NCBI RefSeq assembly: GCF_000091045.1 | Contig: NC_006680.1 | Location: 126,001-190,000, forward strand | Length of the DNA: 64,000 nucleotides | Reading direction: 5' to 3' | Source of the DNA: Cryptococcus deneoformans JEC21 | Lineage: Eukaryota; Basidiomycota; Tremellomycetes; Tremellales; Cryptococcaceae | Shown here: one piece after another, positions 43,563-56,612 of the stretch | How the letters are laid out: every line of letters begins with the position of its first letter | Numbering within the stretch: position 1 is the first letter of the stretch | Translations under genes and position numbers: made by a program | Notes under the pieces: generated by a model | Told to the model about the DNA's origin: nothing | Seen by the model: only the letters and a program-made list of their open reading frames with translations | The model's database searches: none

Positions 43563-45332
43563 CCCAGCCTGTCGACTACCCTACCCATCAGCTGGCACAC
43601 TTTCAATCACCGATCAAAACACTCACCACATCCAAAGCCCTACCCCCGCTGGTGTTATGCGAACAGTGAATGGGCGGCTAAAGCATTAGCCAGAGTTATT
43701 GAGTGGAGGATGGGTGTGGCAGGTTCCGTGCAGTTGAGTGCCTGTCCCTTGTCCATCGTTCAACTGAGTCTGTCTTTATGCTTAGCTTCTATCATCTTCA
43801 TCTTCTAATTCATTTCATCTTCACCTTGTCACCTATATTCTACCTACAGACTTGCTTTTCCAAAGTTACCCACCATCCCTTCCCTGTTACTATTTACTTT
43901 ACCTCTGTCATGACCACTCTCTTCTTTGCTTCTGTTCCGATTTACCTTAGTTTGTCACAGCTCTTCCATATTTTGCTTCATTTACCGTTCTCTCTTCTAG
44001 CCTTTCCGATTTACCTCAGTTTCTTTGTTTAGTTTTTCGTCGTTTGGGCTCCTTTTTGTCGCCAACGAGTATATCTCAATGGCCTTGTGGAGCGAATGTC
44101 TATGCATGATGTTCCTAGCACTGGGTGGGATCTGGGGGTGGAATTGACCACAGAAGACGAAGAAGAAATAACACCCTTGACTGTACACTGACCACAAGTC
44201 GAGGACAACGAGAAGGCCTGACATTCAGCACCAACCCCATGGCACTGGTCACAAAGTGCAACCACTGGTGCCCTCTGGCATTCTTCGACCCTACACCTCC
44301 TCTGGTCCCGGCGAAGGGCCGCCTTACACCATCAGCTTCTCAATTGAGTCATGCACAAACCCAAACAGTTACCCTCACCTGATGGCATTGTACATACCCC
44401 TCATCTGAGGTCTTCTCCCTCTCCTTAACCCCTTCGACAGCCCCCTCCACACCAAAGAATAACTCCGCATCCTGCAAACATGGTAGTCGCGGATCCACAG
44501 GTCGAGGAAGTGAAGCCGAGAGAACAGAATCCCCCACTGTCTCCATTGGTACTCCACTATCATGCATCGCTGGGGCCCATCCCATTGATGGGAAGGCGAA
44601 ATCCTATTCAAACACTCTGCATTAGCACCTTACAAACACGTTGTCAACATTAGCACATGTACTTGATCAAAGAAAACCCTGATGGAGTTGTCAGAACTAC
44701 TCGGCAACACAGCAGATGTGGCAACCACTGATATGCCATTGTCTGTTATCACATCAGCTGTATTATCACCAACCGACGCATTCTCTGTGCAGAACTGTCG
44801 AATAATCTCATATGGGTCATTGAGACACCAACTGTTACTCATCAGGCTAGGTTGAAACGTAGATTCAGGCATGAAGGAAAGATCAAAGATGAATAGGCAG
44901 ATGAGATTTTTTGGCAGATAGAGAAACTTTGGTGATCTTGCACCAAATCCCTGTCCTTTTATATCTCGAAAATCCTCCTCCCCCGTCTCCCCCTTAACAG
45001 CCGATCTTTCAGGGGACCCACAGCGCATATCCCCAACCCAAAAAAGCGATCTTATCTTCGCATATGCCTGATAACACACATTCTTTGCGATCACAGACAC
45101 CCCACTACTTGGAACTCAATCCTCTGTTCCATTTTTTGCAAACTGTTCATAGATTTCTGACTCCCCAATCAATCTTATTTTTCATTCTAGATAGATCAAA
45201 GCATAGCCACATTTTTCATGACCAGTTCATAGAAATTTATTTCATAGCTCCAGCAAATTTTAGTTACAAGTACACAACAGAACAAGCCACAGACGGCATG
45301 ATGGAGCGACCATCTTCGAAGGGGGGGGCGAC
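43563..45332 (-). pseudogene. Cysteine-rich gene X, copy 2 (truncated, interrupted)
   Basis: Minus-strand copy of the gene at 18043-19139. Exon 1 starts at 44872 and stays open through the point where copy 1 is shifted (GDNTADVITDNGISVVATSA). The exon with PRPVDPRLPCLQD is present, and the cysteine exon (CRVEECQRAPVVALCDQCHG) runs to CGQCTVKGV. It is then split by about 500 unrelated bases at 43667-44168 before C-S-H-N-T-S-G-G-R. The 3' exons are missing: the sequence ends at 43563 against a family-3 LTR, within V-D-R-L-G. So copy 2 keeps the 5' half that copy 1 lost and vice versa. Confidence 0.65.
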
Positions 45333-45685
45333 TGTCATGAGCCTGCACAAAGAAGAAGAGATAAGATATCATAGGAGGGAGTTACGTAATAGGAAGGCAA
45401 GATCTGTTCAGATAAGAAGGTCCAGTTGGACATTGAAGGATATAAATAGATTTCTGTAGAAGCAAATAAAGGGGAGCTCTGTCCTTGATCTTGATCCTCT
45501 TCCCCTCGAAGATCAATATTTCATAAGTTACTTTGCGAAAGGTCCTTGAGCTCCCAGTGCTCACTCTCGTCTTACCTTGCACCACCTTTGACATAAACTT
45601 ACTCCACTAGTATATAAGCTTGCCTGATCTTCCCAAGCGAATATACCTCTGCCCTATACCAGACACCAACAGACTGCCTCACTTA
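45333..45685 (+). repeat. Family-3 LTR (plus), 3' end missing
   Basis: Starts TGTCATGAGCCTGCAC and matches, in reverse complement, 42540-43562 outside the nested LTR. The terminal CTCTTGA..GTAACA part is not found. Abuts gene X copy 2. Confidence 0.8.
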
Positions 45686-46079
45686 GAAAAATTACTGATG
45701 ACCAGTAGAACTCATGTGTTATTAAGAGGCTATGTATTAATAATCGCAGCTACCAACCAAGGACTCTACATGGCAAGAACAGAATCAAATCTGTTACAAA
45801 CATGAACTTTATGATCATTATGCATGACACTGGGATATTTAAAGGTCAAATATTCGTCCCTAGGAAGAAAGGCTTGATTCTTCAATATCGTCTTATGAAA
45901 TGTTATGTCTTAATACCTCCATATGCATAAACAATGGTTGTTTGGAAATGGTCGAAAGGCCAAATTCACCCTGATGGTCCCTGCCAAAAGTTGCATTTTG
46001 CAACAAGCCCCTCCTCAGAACTTCACTCATCAGAGACGAGCCAATGTCCATCGAGGGGCTTGTGTCAAGCCTACATCCA

Positions 46080-47087
46080 TGGTAAGATTTATTCCTATGC
46101 ATTGGATGACATTGGCAGGTGTGATTTGGTGCCGAAATGCGGCAGTGGACTCCTTTGTGATCTCTGTATTGGCACTTTTTGATGGGTTTCTGTTTCATTC
46201 CTCATACATACATATATATAAAATATCTCTATCTCTATATATTAACATTCCCTGTGTCACTTTTAAAATTTCCTCACGTTTCACCTTCATTTTCATTCAT
46301 GACCCCCACAACCCCCCATTTGACTGCCACTGTTATGTAGACGAAAATTGGCTCTACATGCCTATACCCTTTTCAGACATGCATGCATTGAACCATGGAC
46401 ATGAAAAATGTTGCCAAAAAAATCATGGCCATGCCTAAGTCGTGCCTGAAGGCATGGATTCGTTCATAGCCACCATATGCATGGCAGATATTGCCGCCAC
46501 TGTCGTTTCATTTGTCGTCATTCGAGAATGAATAACCTTCCAGTTTCCAGAACTTTTCTTATGTTTCTTCTTCTGTTATATGTATCTTCTCATGCCATGG
46601 CTTCCTGGACCTTCTATTGCACTATAAACTGCTTTAACTGCCTTTATTTCTCTAAAATTCACCTATCCCAACGACTCCTCTTTCCATCCCCTGTCCCTAA
46701 ACACCCTGGAGACCCTCCTTCTCCAACTGTCCATCCTCAGTCACACTCAACCAACCGCACCGTCCTCCATTGATCCTCTCACAGGCAGTGATGTGCCCCA
46801 AGTTTTACAGCCCCTTGAACCAAACAACAAACAGCAATCATCATAACTTGGCTGCCTGTGATGTATTATGCCCAAAATATCATGCTAGATTTTGGATAAA
46901 CAATGAGCATGCTGAGGGCACAACTGGAAGTGGCTGGTATTATATTAATATTCCCCATCTCACCTTGAAAATTTCCTTACTTTCCTTATATACATATATA
47001 ATATTGGCTTGCATAGTTATAGTTTTCTCTTTCTTTAGTGAAACATATGCATATAACCAGTGCTAGTTTCATGTATCCAGATCCAAT
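46080..47087 (+). repeat. Decayed family-2 LTR pieces
   Basis: 46080-46250 (TATTCCTATGCATTGGATGA .. TTCCTCATACATACATATATATA) and 46925-47087 (GCATAGTTATAGTTTTCTC .. GCTAGTTTC) match successive parts of the family-2 LTR at low identity. The bases between show nothing recognisable. 45686-46079 is likewise empty. Confidence 0.65.
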
Positions 47088-47466
47088 TACAGTGCAGAGC
47101 ACCCATACCCAACCCAAAATTCCACCATTCAGTGATGGCCACCTTTTGGTTGAGATCCCGGCAAAACACTCCTTTTAATGAGGGGACAGAGTTCATGGTC
47201 AAAATATTTTGAAAATCAGAGTAAAATTGAGCCCAGAATCTGGCTTTTAAGGAAATATCCCGGCGGATCTCTCCGCTCTGGGAGACAGCCCCCAGCATAT
47301 TTATAGAAGGAAGCTTCTTGATAATTAGCTGGAGATTTAAAAAATGACATGAGAAGCACAATTTATTACTCTCTGTCTCTAATTTCAAGAACATCCTTAT
47401 CCATTCATCTTAGAGAACTGATGGCCTGCATCTAAGGAATACGAAACATATGGAAGTCATTAATTA

Positions 47467-49548
<2,082 letters not shown>

Positions 49549-49608
49549 CAGTGGGAGAAGAGACGATTCCTGGAAAGCGTGAGTAGTTGGGGCCTGGGGG
49601 TCCGATGG

Positions 49609-50345
49609 CTAATGCAAGCTGTTTGGTGAAGTGGAGGAAGCGGAGGAAATGGGTGGAATAAAGTTGTTCACTAATTCTTCCGGGGGCCTGCCAACTGCAG
49701 GACGAGAACCGGCACTCCCACGCAGAATGGCGGAAGAAGTTTTGGATGCTTGAGCCATTAGCCTCGATTTTTTTTCATCGCTTCTGTGCATTATCTCGAA
49801 TGGTGCGGTCTGCCAGGTGTCGTGAACTGTTTTTGGTTGCATGCTTGAGGCCTTGTCGACCTGATAGCTCTGGTCAGCGAAGACTTTCCGCATTTATTAT
49901 TGAATGGTGATACCTTCCACACCCTGTTCGTGCATGTTTGCAAGGGATCTCTTGGACTCTGCAGTCACTCGATCGCTCCATTTCGTCCCTTCCCTTCATC
50001 TTTGGAACATATTCCGGGTCCTTCGTCTTTTGCAACTCTTCCAAGCGCTTGATTTCGGGGTTTAGAATCCTCTCCACCCATTCCGTCCTCATCGCTCGAC
50101 ACTGGTTGACCGATTTGAAAGTCATCAGAAATGAGGAAAGCCTCCATGTTGGACTGCCGGAGGTGCTCGCTCTTCTCTCTCTTTCCTTCATCTTTGTCCT
50201 TTTTTTGTTTTCGCCCTCTTCTAAATCGGGATCATCAAAGTCATCGAAAAGAATCAATCTGTCAAGGATGTCTTCCAGGAAGCTCTCGTCTTCATCTTGC
50301 TCTGCATCTTCCCAGTCATCATCGTGGGCACTGTCATCACTGTTA

Positions 50346-50395
<50 letters not shown>

Positions 50396-50443
50396 CATCA
50401 GCAAACCTGTCAGACAAAAATCAAATCCTCCAATTCTGATCAT
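49609..50443 (-). CDS. Transposon-borne acidic protein or 5' exons of the transposase
   Basis: Two overlapping minus-strand frames. The frame at 50443-49874 holds a run of alternating Asn-Ser (hexanucleotide repeat), an acidic stretch (DDSAHDDDWEDAEQDEDESF) and a basic region. The frame at 49893-49609 reads MRKVFADQSYQVDK .. VHDTWQTAPFEIMHRSDEK. Both lie inside the TIR element and upstream of the transposase in the same direction, so they may be its leading exons or a second protein. No domain recognised. Confidence 0.35.
50340..50397. repeat. Hexanucleotide repeat (TGTTGC)n
   Basis: About eight TGTTGC units, coding Asn-Ser pairs on the minus strand. Confidence 0.9.
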
Positions 50444-51480
50444 GTTTGGCGGGTATTTGATAATACCTGATCAGGCAATAGCTTAATTGATCATGCATTT
50501 TGGGTTGGCCGTGGGGATGATCATGCTATGATCATTTACAAATTGCTTCGCACTGATGCATTATCTTGCATGATCATGTGATTAGGTCATGGTGAAGTCT
50601 TGATCAGGCATTACTGCTATTGATCAAACAAGAGATTGGAAGGTGATATCGATAATAATGACAAGGATTCCAGACTCAGTAAAAAGCACAGGAAAGACAG
50701 GGAAGAAAAAGGGCAACTCGAAGGCTACGGATGGTACATGGTCCCCATTCCACAGTAAGCACCAGTGAGATCTGAAACAGTCTCATTGTAGAAGCTTCCA
50801 CAACACTTGCTCGACCTTGAGCGATTTCAAACACTCTCCATGAGATATCTCCCTTCCCTGTCCCCTCCCCCCTCTGACCATTGTTTCCAGCTGAAGGAAA
50901 CATAACTCCTGAACATCAGGTCCTGAACATTGTTAGTGGTGTATTACTGTGAGGTATTTGCTCTGAAATTTGGAATACTCATAGCCAATTGCTGACCATC
51001 ACTTAGGCTCCCAGCCTGCCGAATCTCACACTACATCTTGCCACAACCAGTTTGTGATCAACAACTTTAGTGTAATTCTCTTTTGATCTTTGTTAATATT
51101 CAATCGTCAGGTTTTGTGAAGCTCGTGATCATTATAGAAAGAAAGGAGAAGTATGCTTGGATGACTGCACCCTTCACTGGCTTACGATGAATGACAGGCA
51201 ATCTGCGCTTTTGCAATCCCTCAACGATGCTGCTATCCACAGAGGTAGGTCGACAGATCGTAATGCTCAGACCCGCCGGGCAATGTTTGGAGTTTAACAA
51301 ACCCCATTTTGTACATTTGTATGCTTTAAGCATATGTATTTATAAGAGCAGAGTATGGTGTGCACATCAATGAAATTGCTATGCATAAATGGATAACACT
51401 GCATGAACCAACAATCGCCCCCAGGCATCAAATCAGGGATTGTATGATCATAAGTCTAATTGCATGATCAAATAGCCTAT

Positions 51481-51590
51481 TGCCTGATCATGACCCCTAT
51501 TGCCTGATCATGACCCCTATTGCCTGATTATGACCCCTATTGCCTGATTATGACCCCTATTGCCTGATTATGACCCCTATTGCCTGACCA
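51481..51590. repeat. 20-bp tandem repeat with TGATCA/TGATTA
   Basis: Five full copies of TGCCTGATCATGACCCCTAT; the last three have ATTATG in place of ATCATG. A partial sixth follows. It lies within a wider zone (50440-50640 and 51420-51900) rich in TGATCATGCA-like words, about 0.5-2 kb inside the right TIR. Confidence 0.9.
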
Positions 51591-52335
51591 TGCATTTATT
51601 GTTACTGATCATAATGCATACATTCCAAGATCATGCTTCATATATATCATGATCAGGCAGAACAGCCATCCGATCTTGCATTTTGCCCATATGATCATGT
51701 CTCTTAAGTTACATGATCATGCATTTCGTCCTTTGATCAGGCAACTGCATAACACGATTGGGCATGATCGCAACATTCGAGTGCATTGTTAGGTGGCTAC
51801 TCTTACTGATCACGGTGACTTTCAATATGGGACTTGATCTTGCATGATCAGGCAAAACAAGGCATGATCGCTCCTGATCATGTTACATCGGAGCTTGTCA
51901 GGTTTGCTGATGTTGTCATCATTGTTACTGCCATTGCTGACGAGATCATCATCACTGTCGTCAACATTGATGGGGTTGGTGAAGGGCCTAGATGTTGATG
52001 AAGGCATTTGTCTCCGAATAATGTGCTTTTTAAGACATGTATATGTATTTGTAAATCTTTGGAAGACCAGAAATTTATACATGGCAGCAGTATGATGTGA
52101 TGATACCCTCTTTTATTCTGCATCGTGTCGCGTCTTTCGTGTCGCACAACTGCATCTAGAATGGTCAAAATAGTTTGTCCAGGAGCCAAAAATTCTGCCG
52201 TTCGGTGATGTCCGCTATTGACCCAAAACCTCGTTTTTGGCATTTTCTCGACGAGAGGAGTCTTTGGCTGAAATTTTGGAATTTTTGAGACTTTTTTTTT
52301 TTTCATTTTGGGTTGGGTATGGGTGCTCTGCACTG

Positions 52336-52505
52336 TATAACTATCACAACGCCTTCTCGAACGCATTCCGAACGCATTCCGAACGCATTCCGAACGTATC
52401 ACGAATGTTTAGCTTCCTCGAACGCCAACTGAACGCAGTGAGACACCTAGGTGTCTACACCATCGCGTCTTGAAGGACGGACCTTGTTGGGGACAAGTCG
52501 TAATA
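52336..52505 (+). repeat. Family-2 LTR 3' remnant and family-3 LTR end
   Basis: 52336-52459 carries GAACGCATTCC repeats and GAACGCAGTGAGACACC .. GTGTCTACA, the 3' end of a family-2 LTR and the right half of the transposon target. 52470-52502 (GGACCTTGTTGGGGACAAGTCGTAA) matches the end of the family-3 LTR. This is the right edge of the repeat island. Confidence 0.75.
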
Positions 52506-52626
52506 TGCTGTGCCAGTTGATATGGTATATATGCATAATAAGTCAATGTGGTCTATGTGGATTAGGTCTATGCGAATTATAAGTGTAAAATATAATATGT
52601 AGTTATGTGAGATTCTTCTTCATACA

Positions 52627-54642
52627 TTAATTGGTACCAGACTTCTCGGCTCTCTTTGATCGCTTTCTGACAGCTGCACCCTTGAGGAAGAAGACCCAAG
52701 GAATGGGAATAATAACACAAGATATGAGTGCTAAAAAGAGACCAGCATATTGGAACCCAAGGTTGTGCTGATTGAAGAAAGAGTTAGTTAGATTCCAGCC
52801 TGTGAAATGTCATTAACAACTCACAAATAACTGAGTGATCCAAAGAGGAACTGAGGCTCCGATGAGAGACCTCATCAGTGTCTTGGCAGCAATGGCTGAC
52901 GCAGCGAAAGAAGCATAGGAATCAACAATATACTGTTTGACGTTAGTAAAAGTGTGGAAAAAAAAGACATACAATAATGGAAACTCACACTGTTGGCAGA
53001 GATATAAATGATAACCATTGAAAATCCGAAAAGCACACCAGCGACACAAGGTCCAATCCAGTGGATTCCAGGGTACGATGTGAAAGCTAAGATGAAAAGA
53101 GCAATTGGGAGGATGCTATGGCTACATTAGAGATTGAACAGCACCCATACAGGAGTACTTACACACAACCAAGTAACATGGGGTACAATCTCGCTTCAGG
53201 GACTTGACCATTTCGACAAGCCTTTTTGTAGATTCTTTCTTGAAAGGGCATACAGAGCAAGGCAGCTGCAATACCGATCTGGCTGAAATCAGCACAAATG
53301 TTACAATGACAGGAAAAAGACAACTTACGATGATAGATACGAAACTAACGCCAGTGGTACCCATATTCCACCCTCTAATTTCTTCGAAAGCAATTGGGAA
53401 GGCGAAGAAAGTGGCATAGAGCAGAGCGTAGACGAAAGATAAGTAAAAACTCATGAACAAGATAATGGGTTCCATGAACATGAGAATGAATGGTCGAATC
53501 ATGGCAGTTTTCAGAGTGGTGGAAAGGGGAACGTGGTGGAGATCATGTTTCGAAACATAGGAGTCAACGTGGTTCTCCTTGTTTAGTTTCTTGGCTTTCC
53601 GTCGTAGGAGGACAGGGGCGAGAGTTTCAGGCATAACGAGCGTGAAGAGGAAGACGACTCCGACAAAAATGAACAAAACCCAGTAAATCCATCGCCATTG
53701 TCCGGTCTTGTAAGCGATCCAACCACCAAACAATGGTCCAAGACAAGGTCCCATGCTAAAAAAGGCATCAGCGGGGGTCTCTCTCGACCGCTTCGTTTAA
53801 CTCACAAAATCATACCACTGAAAAGAGCCATAGGAATACCACGTTCCTCAACCGACCAGATATCAGCAATGGTACCTCCCACATTGGTCATGGGAGCCGA
53901 AGAGGCGATACCGGCGATCTAAAAATCTTCATCAGCAAGGCCTGGAGGGATTGCAGGTCGATGACTCACCATACGACCAGCCAACATTGTGGCGATATTG
54001 GGCGCGAGACATGACGGGAGGGTGAAGATGAAATAAAAGAAAATACTGATGCAGTAGACTGTCTTCCGTCCAATGACTTCAGATACTGGTGAAAGGTCAA
54101 TGCTACTATCCGTTACCTGTCAAGAAGGAACTTACATGGAGCGAACAGAAGAGGACCGACACCGAAACCAACGACGAAAAGGGCAATAGTAAGGTAGATA
54201 GCTTCATTGGAAACGTGGAGAGTTTCAGCAGCTCCAGGTAAATCACCAGTGGGCATAGCGGAACCAAGAGCGACTGTGAGACAAAGTATAGAGGTTGCAA
54301 TGGTGACAAACCTACTTGCAATCAGCAACTTGCATAGGAGATGAAGTGTCAAACTTACCATTTCTTTCCTTTCGACCATTCCTTGGGGTCTTCATAATGC
54401 CCTTCTGCGAAATCCACTACCATACGACCCTCCCCCTTCTCCAGATCATGCGATAAGACAGTCTGTCCGGCAGTTGTGCCTGCTTGATCATCGCTCAACG
54501 TAGCTGTGGAGGCTGGGTCATGTAGATGTGTGGCGATTCGACGCAGATCAGGTTGTTCGACATCCTCCTCTTCCAAGACGACTTCCTCGTCTTCAGTGAA
54601 AATGGGTGGAGAAGCTACTTGTGCCTCTGCTGGAATGATCAT
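52627..54642 (-). CDS. MFS transporter, DHA1 drug/polyamine exporter type
   Basis: Starts at 54642 with an acidic cytoplasmic N-terminus ([15 protein letters not shown] .. [15 protein letters not shown]). About ten short exons then spell 12 membrane helices: [52 protein letters not shown] (motif A region); [32 protein letters not shown] (antiporter motif C); [20 protein letters not shown] with [11 protein letters not shown]; a long central loop; then helices 7-12 ending [12 protein letters not shown]. The PETL motif after helix 6 and D-W-x-R-W-like ends are typical of fungal DHA1 proteins (TPO/FLR/QDR group), proton antiporters of the plasma membrane. Substrate unknown. It is the first host gene right of the repeat island, and its stop is only about 120 bp from LTR debris. 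Confidence 0.88.
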
Positions 54643-56612
54643 AGTATTGTTTGTGTAGTGATCGACGTAGTACTATCGAATAAAAGAGGAAAAGATTGAC
54701 CATACATTCTATATATATGTATGTGTATTGTATATGCTAATTTTCCTATCAGCCGTATTTATCGTTTGATCAGCTCCAAGTGCCCTTATTGCGTGTTCTA
54801 AAGTGACAATCAAGGTACGAATCCGTGGTTCCCCACGCTCCGGCTTTCCCATTCTCGGAGGCGCATAGAGCCGCCGGACGTACTTACGGCCGAGTATGTC
54901 ACATACAGCTTCAATTCTATTTGAAGTACCTTCAGGTCATTACATAATTAGTCCTTTTCCGCGTCGTAAATTAGTTATTAATAATTATCAAATCTCACTT
55001 TTGTAATTTAAGGTGATATATTTCAAACCCTTTCGGTGTCTATTGACTTATGTCAATTAATTTTGTTAACTACACATGCGTCCGGCTGTTTCTGTCATAA
55101 ATTTGACGTCAATTGGTTCTGATGTCATATAGATAACAAAAAGAAGGCGGTCACTTCACACGCACCTGCAGCTGACTAATTAAAAATGCATCTCTGACTG
55201 ATGTACCATTAATTACTTACTCTATTTATGTGTTTTCTCTTTATAACAATTAAACTGTAACTAATAAAAGGATTACTCTTCACTCCGTCCCACCCACTGA
55301 CTTCGACTTTCATCTTCTGCAATCCTCTATACCTCTGCAGCATAAGGGATATTCTATCAACCAACTGCCTCCCTCCAACCTTCCCGAGCTCTTTCGTCCA
55401 TCTCTTCATCTCATCCTCTGTCCCTTCTTCACGCAAGCTTCCACGCGAGACGACTAGTTGTTTGATTCTCCGCCCGAGGCTAGGAGCGGCGCTGCCCTCG
55501 TAACCCTTCTGCCCTGTCCTGCGTTGGTATTATTAAATCAGGTACGGACGATAAGATCAATTTCACATTTCACAAACAATGGCCAGATTAGAAAAAGGGG
55601 CAATAGTATAGCTGATGACTAGTGGCTGGTGACTGTGCAACACGGTGTCCCGAAGACACGTGAGCTGCCGGAGGATCCACCGCCGAAACACATTTCCGCA
55701 TGGATGTATCCAACTCACATTGCTTTGGATATACATATTGCCTACGCGCGCGAGTTGATTGGCAGCTCTTAAATCTGACAGATACCTAGGTCCACTCCTC
55801 TCTTCCCACTCCTCCTCTCCAACTACTTACTTACTCTTCGACACCATCAAAGGGAACATCACATCAATGAGACTAGAATACACTGGCGCAATCGACGGCT
55901 CTGAAGCACTTCAACTTACCGACGAGACCAAAGCCAACTCATGCGACGCGGGCCTTTTAATCGCCCAAAAAATGAGTCTTTCATATTGGCTAGATGGCGT
56001 TGGTAACGTTGGTAACAGGCCTTTGCTTAACCGCGGAACGGTAGAAAGCCTGCCGATTCTTCCGAGGTCATAATTATCGGTTCAAGGATAAGTCATTCCT
56101 TGTCTGGACACCACGCTCATACGTTTCAGATCACGGGTATACTCTTGCTGCATCAAGTTGCTTGAGCATGATGGCACTCTTCCTCAATCGGTCACCATCG
56201 TCGACACGAGAATTCTGCTCGGGTGGGCAAAGTTGGAAAAGGCTGAGACCAGCACCCACCTTCGTCTGTAGAACAAATGTATTGCGTCCTAAGTGACACA
56301 AAGGTTATGGATAGTTCTATACATGTCCCTTTACTATTATTGTAGAAAGAGCATGTACTGTACAAAGCTTCACTGATCCTGTCACAGCAATTGCTGTCCC
56401 TGCTTCGGTTGGGTTGTCTACAATCATCATTTTCATTACATATCTTCTGATCTCAGAAACTATACAAACCGTTTCCCTCTCAACGCTCCAGTTTGCTTTG
56501 CCAGCTTGACTTTCCTCGATCCTCCCTTGTTACAACATCGTCTACTCACCCTCTTACTTTTCACTTCTTCCTTCATCATGTCCCGGCTTCGTCTTCGTAT
56601 ATGCCCAGCATA
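54643..56612. other. Long intergenic region, no gene recognised
   Basis: About 2 kb between the MFS start and the acyl-CoA dehydrogenase stop. Much of 54900-55260 is AT-rich. Short open frames at 55209-55436 (-) and 55759-56073 (+) show no recognised domain. The left part should contain the MFS promoter. Confidence 0.4.

Noticed and set aside
17600..45320. Inverted repeat as ends of one giant DNA transposon
   Set aside because: The arms contain a spliced gene and LTR parts, have no terminal motif or target duplication, and are broken differently; duplication of a locus is simpler.
54760..54900. Possible tRNA gene (GGTACGAATCC on the plus strand)
   Set aside because: No A box or cloverleaf could be drawn and the B-box is imperfect.
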